This document shows, in pieces, positions 42,901-51,985 of a DNA stretch of 64,000 nt (positions are counted from its first letter, which is position 1; every line of letters begins with the position of its first letter). Under the pieces are notes generated by a model, which worked only from the letters and a program-made list of their open reading frames with translations, was not told the origin of the DNA and did no database searches. Where the stretch lies: assembly GCA_963827595.1 (NCBI GenBank), contig CAWHBT010000015.1, forward strand, positions 124,001 to 188,000, in the 5' to 3' direction. The translations under genes were made by a program, and so were the position numbers. The stretch comes from DATEDA01 sp963827595. GTDB taxonomy: Bacteria > Pseudomonadota > Gammaproteobacteria > Burkholderiales > SG8-39.

Positions 42901-43769
42901 GCTTTCTCCTGGAAGAAGCGGCTGGCCATGACCTGGCAGCGCTTGATGAGGCGCGGCTCGTCGGGCCGGTAGTCGGCCACGGCGTTGTGGATCGTGCGCA
43001 TGTTGTCCCACATCAGGACGTCGTCGACCTGCCAGCGCGCCGCGAACCGGAACTCGGGCTTCGTCTGGTGCGCGAACAGGAACTCGAGCGTCTCGTCGCT
43101 CTGCGGCTGCGGCAGCTCGTTGATCCGCACCGAGTAGCCGGGGTTGGCGTACAGGAGCTTCCGCCCGGTGACCGGATGGGCGAGGAAGACGGGATGCGAC
43201 ACCGGCGGCTTCGCCCGGCGCTGCGCGTCCGTGAGCGGCGGCCGCTTGCTGCCCTTCTCGCGCCGCATCATCTCCCAGAACTTGTTGAAGTCGTGCAGCA
43301 CCGTCTTGCCCTCGAGCGCCTGCTTGCGCTCCGCGGGCAGCGCATCGTAGGCGGCGCGCATGTCGCAGAACTCGGTGTTGCCGAGCGGCTCGCCGTCGCG
43401 GTGCGGGATCTGCAGGCCGTAGAGGATGTTGCAGAACGCGATGGTCCGGCTGTAGGACATGTCGGTATGCCAGCTCTGCCCGGCGTCGGCGAGCCCGATC
43501 GGCCGGCCGTTCTCGACGATGTTCGACAGGATCATCACTTCCGGGATGCCCGGCTCCTGGAAGCTCGCCGCCACGTTGATTTCCAGGTCGCCCCAGCGCG
43601 CGGCGAAATCCTTGAGCTCGCGCGCCGTCAGCACCTGGCGCGGAAAGCGCAGCACGCCGTGCTCGGCGAGCGCCCCGAAGGCGCGCTCGAAATCGCCGGC
43701 GGACAGCCGGGCGAGATCCAGGCCCTCGACGGTGGCGCCGAGCGTCTTGCCGCTGGGGACGACGTTCAC
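42897..43769 (-). CDS. TauD/TfdA-family 2-oxoglutarate-dependent dioxygenase
   Basis: 290 aa from the GTG at 43769, one base after the upstream Bug stop. Iron ligands: His101 and Asp103 in SWHTDMSY, and His261 in MRTIHNAVADY; Arg273 would hold 2-oxoglutarate. Family members oxidise taurine, phenoxyacetates, alkyl sulfates and similar acids. The substrate here is probably one of the ligands of the adjacent Bug receptors. Confidence 0.91.
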   Translation of the reverse strand: MNVVPSGKTLGATVEGLDLARLSAGDFERAFGALAEHGVLRFPRQVLTARELKDFAARWGDLEINVAASFQEPGIPEVMILSNIVENGRPIGLADAGQSWHTDMSYSRTIAFCNILYGLQIPHRDGEPLGNTEFCDMRAAYDALPAERKQALEGKTVLHDFNKFWEMMRREKGSKRPPLTDAQRRAKPPVSHPVFLAHPVTGRKLLYANPGYSVRINELPQPQSDETLEFLFAHQTKPEFRFAARWQVDDVLMWDNMRTIHNAVADYRPDEPRLIKRCQVMASRFFQEKA

Positions 43770-43770
43770 G

Positions 43771-44745
43771 TCAGTCGATCTTCAGGCCGATGTCCTTGAT
43801 GAGCTTCGCGTAGCGCGCGGTGTCGGCCTTCACCAGCGCGGCGAATTCCTCCGGCGAGCGCGACACGCGGCCGTCGGCGCCGATGCCCTCGAGCTTCGCG
43901 CGCACCTCGGGCGACTGCATGGTCTTCACGATGTCCGCGTGGAGCCGGTTCACGATGGCGGGCGGCGTGCCGGCCGGCGCGAACACGCCGTACCAGGTCG
44001 TGATCTCGTAGCCCGAAAGCTCCGCTTCCTTCGCGGTCGGCACGTCCGGAAACGCGGGCATCCGATCGGCGCTGGACACCGCCAGCGCGCGCAGCTTGCC
44101 CGAGCGCACGTGCGGCGCCGACGCCGGCATGGTGTCGAACGCGACGATGTGCTGGCCCCCGAGCAGATCCGCCATCGACTGCCCGCTCCCCTTGTACGGC
44201 ACGTGGAGCAGATCCACTCCGGCGAGGCTCTTGAAGACCTCGCCCGCGAGATGCGGCATGCTGCCGTTGCCGGCCGACGGATAGCTCGGCTTGACGGGCT
44301 GCGTCTTGAGGTACGCGATCAGCTCGCGGAGCGACTTGACCGGCACCGACGGATGCACCACCACGAAGTGCGGCACCGCGGCGGCGATGGCGACCGGCGC
44401 AAAGTCCGTGATGACGTCGTAGGTCAGGTTCGGGAACAGCGCCGGGGCGATGGCGTTCACCGAGACGTGCCCCATCATGATCGTGTAGCCGTCGGGGGCC
44501 GACTTGGCCACCTGGCCCGCGGCCACCGTGCCGGTGGCGCCCGGCCGGTTCTCGATGACCACCGGCTGCCCGAGGCGCTCGGCGAGCTGCGGCGAAAGCA
44601 GGCGCGCCACGACGTCCGTGCCGCCGCCGGGCGGGAAGCCCACGACCATGCGGACCGGCCGGTTGGGATAGTCCTGTGCGGCTGCGGCGCCGGCCGCGAG
44701 CCAGCCGCAGGCGAGCAGCAACGACCACAGCGATCGGCGTTTCAT
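43771..44745 (-). CDS. Bug-family (TctC-like) substrate-binding protein
   Basis: 324 aa, GGAAGGAGGAGCCCGC before the ATG. Signal peptide MKRRSLWSLLLACGWLAAGA, then YPNRPVRMVVGFPPGGGTD, APDGYTIMMGHVSVNAI, HVPYKGSGQSMADLLGGQ, FAPAGTPPAIVNRL and the end LIKDIGLKID. First gene of the Bug-TauD-Bug-FAH-AKR operon. Confidence 0.93.
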   Translation of the reverse strand: MKRRSLWSLLLACGWLAAGAAAAQDYPNRPVRMVVGFPPGGGTDVVARLLSPQLAERLGQPVVIENRPGATGTVAAGQVAKSAPDGYTIMMGHVSVNAIAPALFPNLTYDVITDFAPVAIAAAVPHFVVVHPSVPVKSLRELIAYLKTQPVKPSYPSAGNGSMPHLAGEVFKSLAGVDLLHVPYKGSGQSMADLLGGQHIVAFDTMPASAPHVRSGKLRALAVSSADRMPAFPDVPTAKEAELSGYEITTWYGVFAPAGTPPAIVNRLHADIVKTMQSPEVRAKLEGIGADGRVSRSPEEFAALVKADTARYAKLIKDIGLKID

Positions 44746-44812
44746 GCGGGCTCCTCCTTCCCGCGGATTGTAGGATGGTAGGGCGTAGGCGTGCCCGGCG
44801 GGCGCGGCGGCG

Positions 44813-46231
44813 CTACGCGAGCCCAGGCTGCGACCGCGGCAGCCACAGCTCGGCGATCAGGCCTTCGCCGGCCGCGCGGTTTCGCAGCTTTACGTCACCG
44901 CCATGCCAGCGGGCGATATTCCGCGCGATGCTGAGGCCGAGCCCCGTGCCGCCGCTCGCGCGGTTCCGCGACGGCTCGAGACGGAAGAACGGCTCGAACA
45001 CGCGCTCGAGCTCCGCCTCGGGGATCCCGGGCCCCTCGTCGCCAACCGCGATGCGCAGCGCGTCGCCCTCGTCCTCGACCTGCAGGTGCGCCCGCTCGCC
45101 ATAGCGGAGCGCGTTCTCGATCAGGTTGTTCAGGCAGCGCCGCAGCGCCTCCGGGTGGGCGCTGAGCGCGGAGCGCGGAGCGCCCTCCACGGTGACCTTG
45201 CCGCCGGTCTCGCGCCAGTCTTCGCTGAGGCTGTCGATCAGCGCCCCGACGTCGACCGGCTGCCGGCGCGCCTCGGCGCCGAGGCTGCGCGTGAAGTCGA
45301 GCGCGGATCCCGCCATCGCCTCCATCTCGACCACGTCGCGGATGAACTTCGCGCGCAACTGCGGATCGGGAAGCAGCTCGGCCCGCAGCCGCAGGCGCGT
45401 GAGCGGCGTCCTCAGATCGTGCGACACCGCCCCGAGCATGCGGGTGCGCTCCAGCACGTAGCCCCGAACCTGCGCCTGCATGCGATTGAACGCGCGGATC
45501 ACCAGCCTGACCTCGGTCGGACCGGACTCGTCGATCGGCGGGCCTTCGGGATCGCCCCCCAGCCGGTCGGCGGCCCGCGCAAGGCGATCTAGCGATCGCG
45601 TGATCAGGCGCACCGCCAGCGCCGCCAGCCCGAAGAAGATCAGGACCCAGAGCAGCAGGTGCGGCACGAGCCGCTTGAGCCGGCCGAGCGGCTCCTGCGG
45701 CACCTGGGCGAGGAAGATCGCGGTCATGCCGTCGTCGAGGACGATCTGCGCGACGACGACGAACGGGTCGGGCAGCAGAAAATGGAAGTTGCGCGCGACC
45801 CAGAGCTCGAGCGGCCCGTGCGCCGGCGGCTCGGCACCGGCGGTCCGGCGCGCCTTCGGCAGCGGCGCGATCTCGACCGTCGTGCGCAGCGGCGCGCCGA
45901 TCGCCCGCTGAATCTGGCTGGCGAACGCCGCCTCGTACTCCGCGAGCTCGTCGGAGTCGCGGTCGGCCTTGAACGGCTCGCGGCTCAGCGTCAGGCGCAG
46001 GGTCGCGCTGTTCACTTCCTCGGCCACCTTGGCCCGCTCCGGCGACGGCAGGCGGTTCAATATGCGCGCCGTCTCCGCGATGCGGAGCGCCAGCTGCTGG
46101 GCGCCGAGCCGGTAGACCGACCCGCCGCGATCGAAGAGGTTGACCGCGATGCTCGCGATCTGCGCGAGCACCAGCCCCGCGGCGACCACGAGCAGCGTGC
46201 TCCCGATGAGCGTTCGCGGCAGGAGGGTCAT
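44813..46231 (-). CDS. Sensor histidine kinase, EnvZ-like
   Basis: 472 aa. Helix 1 at about 10-30, a periplasmic sensor region to about 187, helix 2 at about 190-210, then HAMP, HisKA with His271 in GAVSHDLRTPLTRL, and HATPase with N box (LRRCLNNLIENALRYG), DEGPGIP and GGTGLGLSIARNI. It autophosphorylates and passes phosphate to the regulator encoded 16 bases upstream. The signal is unknown. Confidence 0.93.
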   Translation of the reverse strand: MTLLPRTLIGSTLLVVAAGLVLAQIASIAVNLFDRGGSVYRLGAQQLALRIAETARILNRLPSPERAKVAEEVNSATLRLTLSREPFKADRDSDELAEYEAAFASQIQRAIGAPLRTTVEIAPLPKARRTAGAEPPAHGPLELWVARNFHFLLPDPFVVVAQIVLDDGMTAIFLAQVPQEPLGRLKRLVPHLLLWVLIFFGLAALAVRLITRSLDRLARAADRLGGDPEGPPIDESGPTEVRLVIRAFNRMQAQVRGYVLERTRMLGAVSHDLRTPLTRLRLRAELLPDPQLRAKFIRDVVEMEAMAGSALDFTRSLGAEARRQPVDVGALIDSLSEDWRETGGKVTVEGAPRSALSAHPEALRRCLNNLIENALRYGERAHLQVEDEGDALRIAVGDEGPGIPEAELERVFEPFFRLEPSRNRASGGTGLGLSIARNIARWHGGDVKLRNRAAGEGLIAELWLPRSQPGLA

Positions 46232-46247
46232 CGGCTCGCCGCGCGCC

Positions 46248-46964
46248 TCAATCGACGCGCTCGACGGCGGCCGCCAGCACGTAACCCTGGTTGCGCACCG
46301 TCTTGATGATTCGCGGCTCGCGCGCGTCGTCGCGCAGCCGCTGGCGCAGGCGGCTCAGCTGCACGTCGATGCTGCGATCGAACGGCGCCGCCTCGCGGCC
46401 GAGCGTGAGGTCCATGAGCTGGTTGCGGTCGAGCACGTGGTTGGGATGCTCGACGAACACCTTGAGGAGGCGAAACTCGGTGCCGCTCAGCGGCACGACG
46501 ACGCCCTCGGGCGACCCCAGGCTGCGCGTGACGAGATCCAGGGTCCAGCCGGCGAAGCGCAGCCGTGTCGCTTCGAGGGACGCCTCCGGCAGCGCGCGGG
46601 CACGCCGCATGACGCTCTTGATACGGGCGAGCAGCTCGCGGGGATTGAACGGTTTCGCGAGATAGTCGTCGGCGCCCATCTCGATGCCGATGATGCGATC
46701 GAGCTCGTCGCCGCGCGCGGTCAGCATGACGACCGGCACGTTCGATCTGGCACGCAGGTCACGGCACAGCTTCAGGCCGTCCTCGCCGGGCATCATCAGG
46801 TCGAGCACGACGAGGTCGATGCGGCTCGCGTCCAGCGCCTGCCGCATCTCCCTGCCGTCGCCCGCGACCGTCACCCGCAGCCCGTTGCGCTCCAGGTACT
46901 CGGCGATGAGGCTGCGGATCTCCGCGTCGTCATCGACCACCAGGACGTGATCCGGGCGTTCCAT
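46248..46964 (-). CDS. OmpR-family response regulator
   Basis: 238 aa from the ATG at 46964, where the receiver begins (HVLVVDDDAEIRSL); a longer frame to 47120 has no such pattern. Phosphorylated Asp55 in VVLDLMMPGEDG, Lys of LAKPFNPRELLARI, and an OmpR winged helix (LSGTEFRLLKVFVEHPNHVL, QLSRLRQRLRDD). Partner of the kinase downstream. 225 bases separate it from the divergent lipoprotein gene at 47190; I see no clear element there. Confidence 0.93.
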   Translation of the reverse strand: MERPDHVLVVDDDAEIRSLIAEYLERNGLRVTVAGDGREMRQALDASRIDLVVLDLMMPGEDGLKLCRDLRARSNVPVVMLTARGDELDRIIGIEMGADDYLAKPFNPRELLARIKSVMRRARALPEASLEATRLRFAGWTLDLVTRSLGSPEGVVVPLSGTEFRLLKVFVEHPNHVLDRNQLMDLTLGREAAPFDRSIDVQLSRLRQRLRDDAREPRIIKTVRNQGYVLAAAVERVD

Positions 46965-47189
46965 CGCGTCGGTATATAGCACCGCGTCGCGCCCGGCGAC
47001 AACTCGCCGTGTATCGCCATGTAACAGCGACCCGCGCCGCAAGAATCGGCAACGCGGCGAAGGGCCCTTGATACGAAACCACCGCTTTGCGCAATCGGGG
47101 ATTAACACGGCGGGCGTCAACTCCGCACCTGCGGTGTGGCGCGAACCGCCTCCGGGCCGCGGCCCTCGATTCTTCCGGGAGAGTGCGGG

Positions 47190-47408
47190 ATGACACGTGA
47201 CTTCCTCATGGCAACGATCGCCGCACTCGGCCTCACGGCCTGCGGCCCGGATCTCACGACCGAAAGCAAGCCGCCGTCGAACGTGGGCGCGGCCCCGCCG
47301 CAGCCTGCCGCAACGGGCCAGCCGGCCAGCAACGACCCGACGGTCGCCCGGGCCGGGGACACCAAGGACGCCGAGCAGAAGGAGGGTGGGGAGAAGACGC
47401 CCCGGTGA
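47190..47408 (+). CDS. Small predicted lipoprotein
   Basis: 72 aa from the ATG at 47190 (GGGAGAG before it). Lipobox: MATIAALGLTACGPD, with Cys expected to be lipidated. The mature part is low-complexity, rich in Pro, Ala, Lys and Glu, with no recognised domain. Divergent from the two-component pair and followed by another tiny exported protein. Confidence 0.6.
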   Translation: MTRDFLMATIAALGLTACGPDLTTESKPPSNVGAAPPQPAATGQPASNDPTVARAGDTKDAEQKEGGEKTPR

Positions 47409-47460
47409 CGGGTTTCAATCGCCAGCAACGACGTCAATGCACCTCGAGAAAGGAACTATC

Positions 47461-47652
47461 GTGAAATCGCTTGCAAGCAGCCTCTTTGCCGTGCTCTTCG
47501 TCTTTTCGGCCGCTACCGCTTTCGCCGCCGACCCCAGCCTCGACATCTCCTCGCCGTGGTGGGATTCGGAGCACGTGCAGCTCAACCCGAGCGCGGACGA
47601 CGACAAGCGCGCACCCGCGCCCGCGCCCGACACCGACAAGGAAAAGTCGTAA
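47461..47652 (+). CDS. Small secreted protein
   Basis: 63 aa from the GTG at 47461 (AAAGGA seven bases before). Signal peptide VKSLASSLFAVLFVFSAATA with cleavage near AFAAD. The mature part is about 40 residues, acidic then proline-rich (DSEHVQLNPSADDD, APAPAPDTDKEKS). Not recognised. A stem-loop follows its stop by 5 bases. Confidence 0.6.
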   Translation: MKSLASSLFAVLFVFSAATAFAADPSLDISSPWWDSEHVQLNPSADDDKRAPAPAPDTDKEKS

Positions 47653-47657
47653 CGCCG

Positions 47658-47677
47658 GACCCCCTGACACGGGGGTC
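47658..47677. terminator. Stem-loop after the small secreted protein gene
   Basis: GACCCCC-TGACAC-GGGGGTC, a perfect 7-bp stem with a 6-base loop, just after the stop codon at 47652. There is no T-run; it may mark the 3' end for this gene and for the convergent hydrolase at 47784. Confidence 0.42.
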
Positions 47678-47783
47678 GGGAAGCGAAGCGTACCGGGGGG
47701 TTTGACGCCGGCGTCGGCCCTCCTCCTCCCCGTCCCGGAAATCCTCCGGCACGCTTCGCTCGCCGCCCCCTGTAACGAGGGCG

Positions 47784-48644
47784 CTAACGCAGATTCGCCT
47801 TGAAGAAGGCGATCGTGCGCGACCACGCGAGGTCCGCGGCGGCCTTGTTGTAGCGGGCTGCGCCGGTGTCGTTCTGGAAGGCGTGCTCGACGCCTTCGTA
47901 CATGAACAGCTCGTAGGTCACCCGCGCGGCCTTGAGCGCCGCTTCGTAGTCGGGGATCCCGGCGTTGATGCGCGGGTCGTTCCCGGCGTAGTGGAGCTGA
48001 AGCTTCGCCTTGATCATCGGCACGTCGGCGGCCGGTGGCACCGGTCCGTAGAACGCCACCGCGGCCGTGAGATCCGGCGCGGCCGACGCGAGCAGGTTCG
48101 TCATTCCGCCGCCCCAGCAGTGCCCGACCGCGCCGACCGGGCCGGCCGCGTCCGGCCGGCTCCTGAGATAGGCCACTGCCGCGACGAGGTTGCGCACGGC
48201 GTCCACCCGCTCGAGCTTGCTGTTCGCGGCCCGCGCCTCGTCCTCGTTCGCGGGCGTACCCCCGATCGGCGACAGCAGGTCGACCGCGAGCCCGGTGAAA
48301 CCGTCGACCGCGAGGCGCCGCGCGAGATCCTGCTGGTACGGGGTGAGCCCGCGGTTCTCGTGGATGACGATCACGCCCGCGCGCTTGGGCGGGCCGGCCT
48401 TCGGCACCGCCAGATAACCGCGGATGTCGCCGGTCACCCCCTTGAACGTGATCGTGCTCGTGGCGACCCGCGGATCGGCCGGATCGACGATCGCGGCCTG
48501 CGCGTAGTTGTTCTCGAGCAGCGGCAGCAGGGTCATCGCCGCGGCCGTGCCCCCGGCGAGCACGGCGAGGCGCTCCAGAAAGACGCGCCGCTCCAGCGGC
48601 TTGTGGGTGTACTCGTCGTAAAGCCTGATGATGCGTGGATCCAC
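47784..48644 (-). CDS. Dienelactone hydrolase family protein
   Basis: 286 aa. An N-terminal arm with RRVFLERLAVLAGGTAAA at about 19-36 resembles a twin-arginine signal. The hydrolase domain has the nucleophile Cys176 in GHCWGGG, an acid near AGNDPRIN and His in GVEHAFQND. IHENRGLTPYQQDLARRLA is the family oxyanion region. Such enzymes open dienelactones in chlorocatechol pathways; exported members are of unknown role. Confidence 0.89.
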   Translation of the reverse strand: MDPRIIRLYDEYTHKPLERRVFLERLAVLAGGTAAAMTLLPLLENNYAQAAIVDPADPRVATSTITFKGVTGDIRGYLAVPKAGPPKRAGVIVIHENRGLTPYQQDLARRLAVDGFTGLAVDLLSPIGGTPANEDEARAANSKLERVDAVRNLVAAVAYLRSRPDAAGPVGAVGHCWGGGMTNLLASAAPDLTAAVAFYGPVPPAADVPMIKAKLQLHYAGNDPRINAGIPDYEAALKAARVTYELFMYEGVEHAFQNDTGAARYNKAAADLAWSRTIAFFKANLR

Positions 48645-48734
48645 GGTGGTTCCTCCTGGTTGGGACGCGGAGTGTAAACGCAGCCGGCCGCTCGCCTATT
48701 TCGCGGCGGGTCAACCTCGGACGCGCCGCCGACG

Positions 48735-49007
48735 ATGATCGACCTCTGCGACCCGGCCGGCGCGACCTTCTATTTCCGCGTGACCGGCGAGGCAGCCGGC
48801 CAGCTCTGGGGCACCGACGTCTACACCGGTGACTCCACGATCGGCCTCGCGGCCGTGCACGCGGGCCTGGTCAAGGTCGGGGAGACGGCGATCCTCAAGG
48901 TCGTGGTGGTGAAACCGCTCCCGCAGTACCAGGGCTCGGCGCGGAACGGCGTCGCGAGCCACGACTTCGGCCCGTACGGCACGGCGTATCGCCTCGCGGC
49001 GATCTGA
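48735..49007 (+). CDS. Lone LCCL-domain protein
   Basis: 90 aa. Almost the whole protein is one LCCL domain: LWGTDVYTGDSTIGLAAVHA, then VVVVKPLPQYQGSARNGVAS. No signal peptide is found; the frame is open upstream only to 48678 and gives no better start. No ribosome binding site is visible. LCCL domains are usually extracellular, so this may be a cytoplasmic orphan or a fragment of a longer gene. It lies between the dienelactone hydrolase and a convergent ABC gene. Confidence 0.62.
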   Translation: MIDLCDPAGATFYFRVTGEAAGQLWGTDVYTGDSTIGLAAVHAGLVKVGETAILKVVVVKPLPQYQGSARNGVASHDFGPYGTAYRLAAI

Positions 49008-49024
49008 GAGCGCGCGGCCTCGGG

Positions 49025-50110
49025 TCAGCGCAGGGCGAGGTTGCCGCCCGAGCCGGGCTCGAAGAGGTGCAGCCGGGCCGGGTCGAACCCGATCCAGACG
49101 CGCTCCCCCGCCGCGACCGGCGCGTCCGCCCTGACCTGCGCGGTGAGCTTGCCGGCGGCGCCGAACGCGACCTCCACCAGCTTCTCGGAGCCGACCAGCT
49201 GGATGAGCGTCACCGTCGCGGGCACGGCGCCTGCCCGCGGCGCGCCGCGCACCTCCAGGTCCTGCGGCCGCACGCCGAGCAGCGTCGCGCCGGCGAATCC
49301 GTTCGCGAGCGGCGAGGCACCGATCGGGATGCGGCCGTCGGGGCCGCAGTCGAGCGCGAGCTCGCCGCCGGCGAGCTCGGCGCGCTCGACGAAGTTCATC
49401 GGCGGGCTGCCGATGAAGCCGGCGACGAAAGTGTTCGCCGGCCGGTTGTAGACCTCCGCGGGCGTCGCGTACTGCTGCACGACGCCGTGATCCATGACCG
49501 CGATCTTGTCGGACATGGTCATCGCCTCGAGCTGGTCGTGGGTGACGTAGACCGTGGTGGTCTCGAGCCGCATGTGGAAGCGCTTCAGCTCGCCGCGCAT
49601 CGTCACGCGCAGCTTCGCGTCGAGGTTGGAGAGCGGCTCGTCCATGAGGAACAGCCAGGGTTTCCGCACCATCGCGCGGCCGAGCGCGACGCGCTGGCGC
49701 TGCCCGCCGGAGAGCTGCCGCGGCTTGCGGCCGAGGAGGTGCTCGATCTCGAGCACGCGCGCGACCTCGAGCACGCGCGCCGCGATCTCCGCTTTCGGCG
49801 TGCCGCGGACCTTGAGCCCGTAGGCGATGTTGCCGTGCACGTTCATGTGCGGGTAGAGCGCGTAGTTCTGGAACACCATCGCGATGTCCCGCTTCCCCGG
49901 CGCGAGGTCCGAGACCCGCGTGTCGCCGTGCCAGATCTCCCCGCGCGTGGCCGACTCGAGCCCGGCCAGGATCCGGAGCAGCGTCGTCTTGCCGCAGCCG
50001 CTCGGGCCCACGAGGGTGATGAACTCGCGCTCGGGCAGCTCGAGGTGGACGTCCTTCAGCACCTCGACCGGGCCGAAGGACTTCCAGATGTGGTGGAGCC
50101 TGATCGTCAT
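49025..50110 (-). CDS. Sugar-type ABC transporter ATPase (UgpC/MalK class)
   Basis: 361 aa from the ATG at 50110. Walker A GPSGCGKTT at about 35-43, signature LSGGQRQRV, Walker B LFLMDEPLSNLDAKLR, H-loop YVTHDQLEAMT, then TOBE/OB regulatory domain (GVRPQDLEVRG). It energises the two permeases encoded upstream. Last gene of the aminotransferase-HisD-ABC unit. Confidence 0.93.
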   Translation of the reverse strand: MTIRLHHIWKSFGPVEVLKDVHLELPEREFITLVGPSGCGKTTLLRILAGLESATRGEIWHGDTRVSDLAPGKRDIAMVFQNYALYPHMNVHGNIAYGLKVRGTPKAEIAARVLEVARVLEIEHLLGRKPRQLSGGQRQRVALGRAMVRKPWLFLMDEPLSNLDAKLRVTMRGELKRFHMRLETTTVYVTHDQLEAMTMSDKIAVMDHGVVQQYATPAEVYNRPANTFVAGFIGSPPMNFVERAELAGGELALDCGPDGRIPIGASPLANGFAGATLLGVRPQDLEVRGAPRAGAVPATVTLIQLVGSEKLVEVAFGAAGKLTAQVRADAPVAAGERVWIGFDPARLHLFEPGSGGNLALR

Positions 50111-50124
50111 GCCCGCGGGCCCGG

Positions 50125-51012
50125 TCAGCCCTTCACCGCGCCCGCCCCGAACCCGGCGACGAGGTGGCGCTGCATCAGCATGAAGAGGATCGCCATCGGC
50201 ACGGTCATCAGCACCGCCGAGGCCATCATCAGGCCCCAGTCGACGTGCGTGCCCTCGAAGAAATGCATCACGCCGACGGTGAGCGGCAGGTTCTCGATCG
50301 AGTTGATGAACACCCGGGCGAACAGGAAATCGTTCCAGGAGACGATCAGCGAGAAGATCGCGGCGGCGATGATGCCCGGCGCCGCCGAGGGCAGCACGAT
50401 GTCGACGAAGACGCGCAGGCGGCTCGCGCCGTCGATCATCGCCGCCTCCTCGAGCTCGATCGGGATGCCGCGGAAGAACGCCCACAGCAGCCACATGCAG
50501 AACGGCAGCGTGATCGAGACGTAGCCGAAGGTGAGGCTCCACAGGCTGTTGGTGAGCCGCAGCTCGGCCATCACCAGGAACAGCGGGAAGACGAGGATGA
50601 TCGACGGGATCATGTAGCCGAGCAGGCTGAAGTACGGAATGATCCGCCGGCCCCAGTAGCGGAAGCGGGTGACGCTGTAGGCGGCGAGGGTGCTGATGAG
50701 AATGCTGATCGCGGTGCTGCCCAGGCTCACGACGACGCTGTTGGCGAACCAGGACGTGAAGTGCTGGGGCGCGGCAGTGGTCGGCACGTAGGACTGGTCG
50801 GCGCGGTAGTACTGCTGCTTGCCGGTGACGAGGTTGCGGTAGTTCTCGATCGTCACCTCGGCCGGCACGAGCCGCGGCGGCGTCGCCATGACCTCCTTCG
50901 GGCTCTTGAGCGAGGTCGAAGCCGCCCAGATCAGCGGAAAGCAGATGAAAAACGTGACGACGAGCAGCACGAGATAGGCGATCACCTGCCGCACGGCGCC
51001 CAGCGCGTTCAT
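50125..51012 (-). CDS. Sugar-type ABC transporter permease (MalG/UgpE class)
   Basis: 295 aa from the ATG at 51012, overlapping the other permease's stop (ATGA). Six helices; EEAAMIDGASRLRVFVDIVL is the EAA coupling loop of this class. It has a longer periplasmic insert after helix 1 (residues 45-85) than the usual UgpE. Inner membrane. Confidence 0.92.
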   Translation of the reverse strand: MNALGAVRQVIAYLVLLVVTFFICFPLIWAASTSLKSPKEVMATPPRLVPAEVTIENYRNLVTGKQQYYRADQSYVPTTAAPQHFTSWFANSVVVSLGSTAISILISTLAAYSVTRFRYWGRRIIPYFSLLGYMIPSIILVFPLFLVMAELRLTNSLWSLTFGYVSITLPFCMWLLWAFFRGIPIELEEAAMIDGASRLRVFVDIVLPSAAPGIIAAAIFSLIVSWNDFLFARVFINSIENLPLTVGVMHFFEGTHVDWGLMMASAVLMTVPMAILFMLMQRHLVAGFGAGAVKG

Positions 51013-51911
51013 TGCGTCGGGTCCTCGTCGAAGCGGAAGACGCGCATGTAGATCAGGCTGCCGACGAAGAGCATCGCCATCATGACCACGCCGGTCGCGG
51101 CGCCGACGCCCATCTTCAGGCTCGCGACCGACTGCTCGAACGAATAGATCGCGAGGTTGAAGGTCGAGGTGCCCGGGCCGCCCCGCGTGAGGAGATAGAT
51201 CTCCTCGAACTTGTTGAACGTCCAGATGGTGCGGAAGATCACCACGACCGCGAGCACCTCCGCGAGCTGCGGCAGGGTGATGTCGACGAAGCGCCGGACG
51301 GCGCCCGCGCCATCGACCTTGGCCGCGTCGTAGAGCTCGAGCGGGATGGTCTGCAGGCGCGCCAGCACGCAGATCGTGACGAACGGGGTGTACTTCCAGA
51401 CGTTCAGCGCGATGGTGGAGAGCATCGCCATGCCGGGCGAGGCGAGCCAGTACACGTTCTCGTCGATCAGGCCCGCACCCCGCAGCGACCAGTTCACCAC
51501 GCCGAGGTCCGCGTTGAGCATCCATTGCAGGATGAGCGCGATCACCACCGTGGGCACGATGTAGGGGAAGAGCAGCAGCCCGCGGAACACCGAGATGCCG
51601 CGTAGCGGGAGGTGCAGCAGCAGCGCCAGCGCGACGCCGATCACGGTCTGCAGCACGATCGAAGAGAACGTCCACACCGCGCCCTGGCGGAACGCCTGCC
51701 AGAACAGCGGGTCGGCGGCGAGCGCGCGGAAGTTGTCCAGGCCCGCGAAGCTCGCGGCCGCAGGGTTGAGCGGGTTGTGGTGGTAGAAGGCGAGGCGCAC
51801 CGCCTCGGCCACCGGATAGACCATGAAGACGAGCGCCGCGACCGCGAACGGCACGATGAACAGGATGCCGATCCGGCTGTCGGCCCGCTTCCAGTCGGCG
51901 GCTTGGGACAT
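51009..51911 (-). CDS. Sugar-type ABC transporter permease (MalF/UgpA class)
   Basis: 300 aa with six helices. ELYDAAKVDGAGAVRRFVDI is the EAA coupling loop. RIGILFIVPFAVAALVFMVY is helix 1. Partner of the permease downstream, 74 bases after the receptor gene. Confidence 0.92.
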   Translation of the reverse strand: MSQAADWKRADSRIGILFIVPFAVAALVFMVYPVAEAVRLAFYHHNPLNPAAASFAGLDNFRALAADPLFWQAFRQGAVWTFSSIVLQTVIGVALALLLHLPLRGISVFRGLLLFPYIVPTVVIALILQWMLNADLGVVNWSLRGAGLIDENVYWLASPGMAMLSTIALNVWKYTPFVTICVLARLQTIPLELYDAAKVDGAGAVRRFVDITLPQLAEVLAVVVIFRTIWTFNKFEEIYLLTRGGPGTSTFNLAIYSFEQSVASLKMGVGAATGVVMMAMLFVGSLIYMRVFRFDEDPTQ

Positions 51912-51985
51912 CGCGGCGCGGGTGACGCGGGACCGGGCGAGCGGGGCAGCTGCGGCTGCCCCGTTCTAGGCGTGACCCGCGGCGC

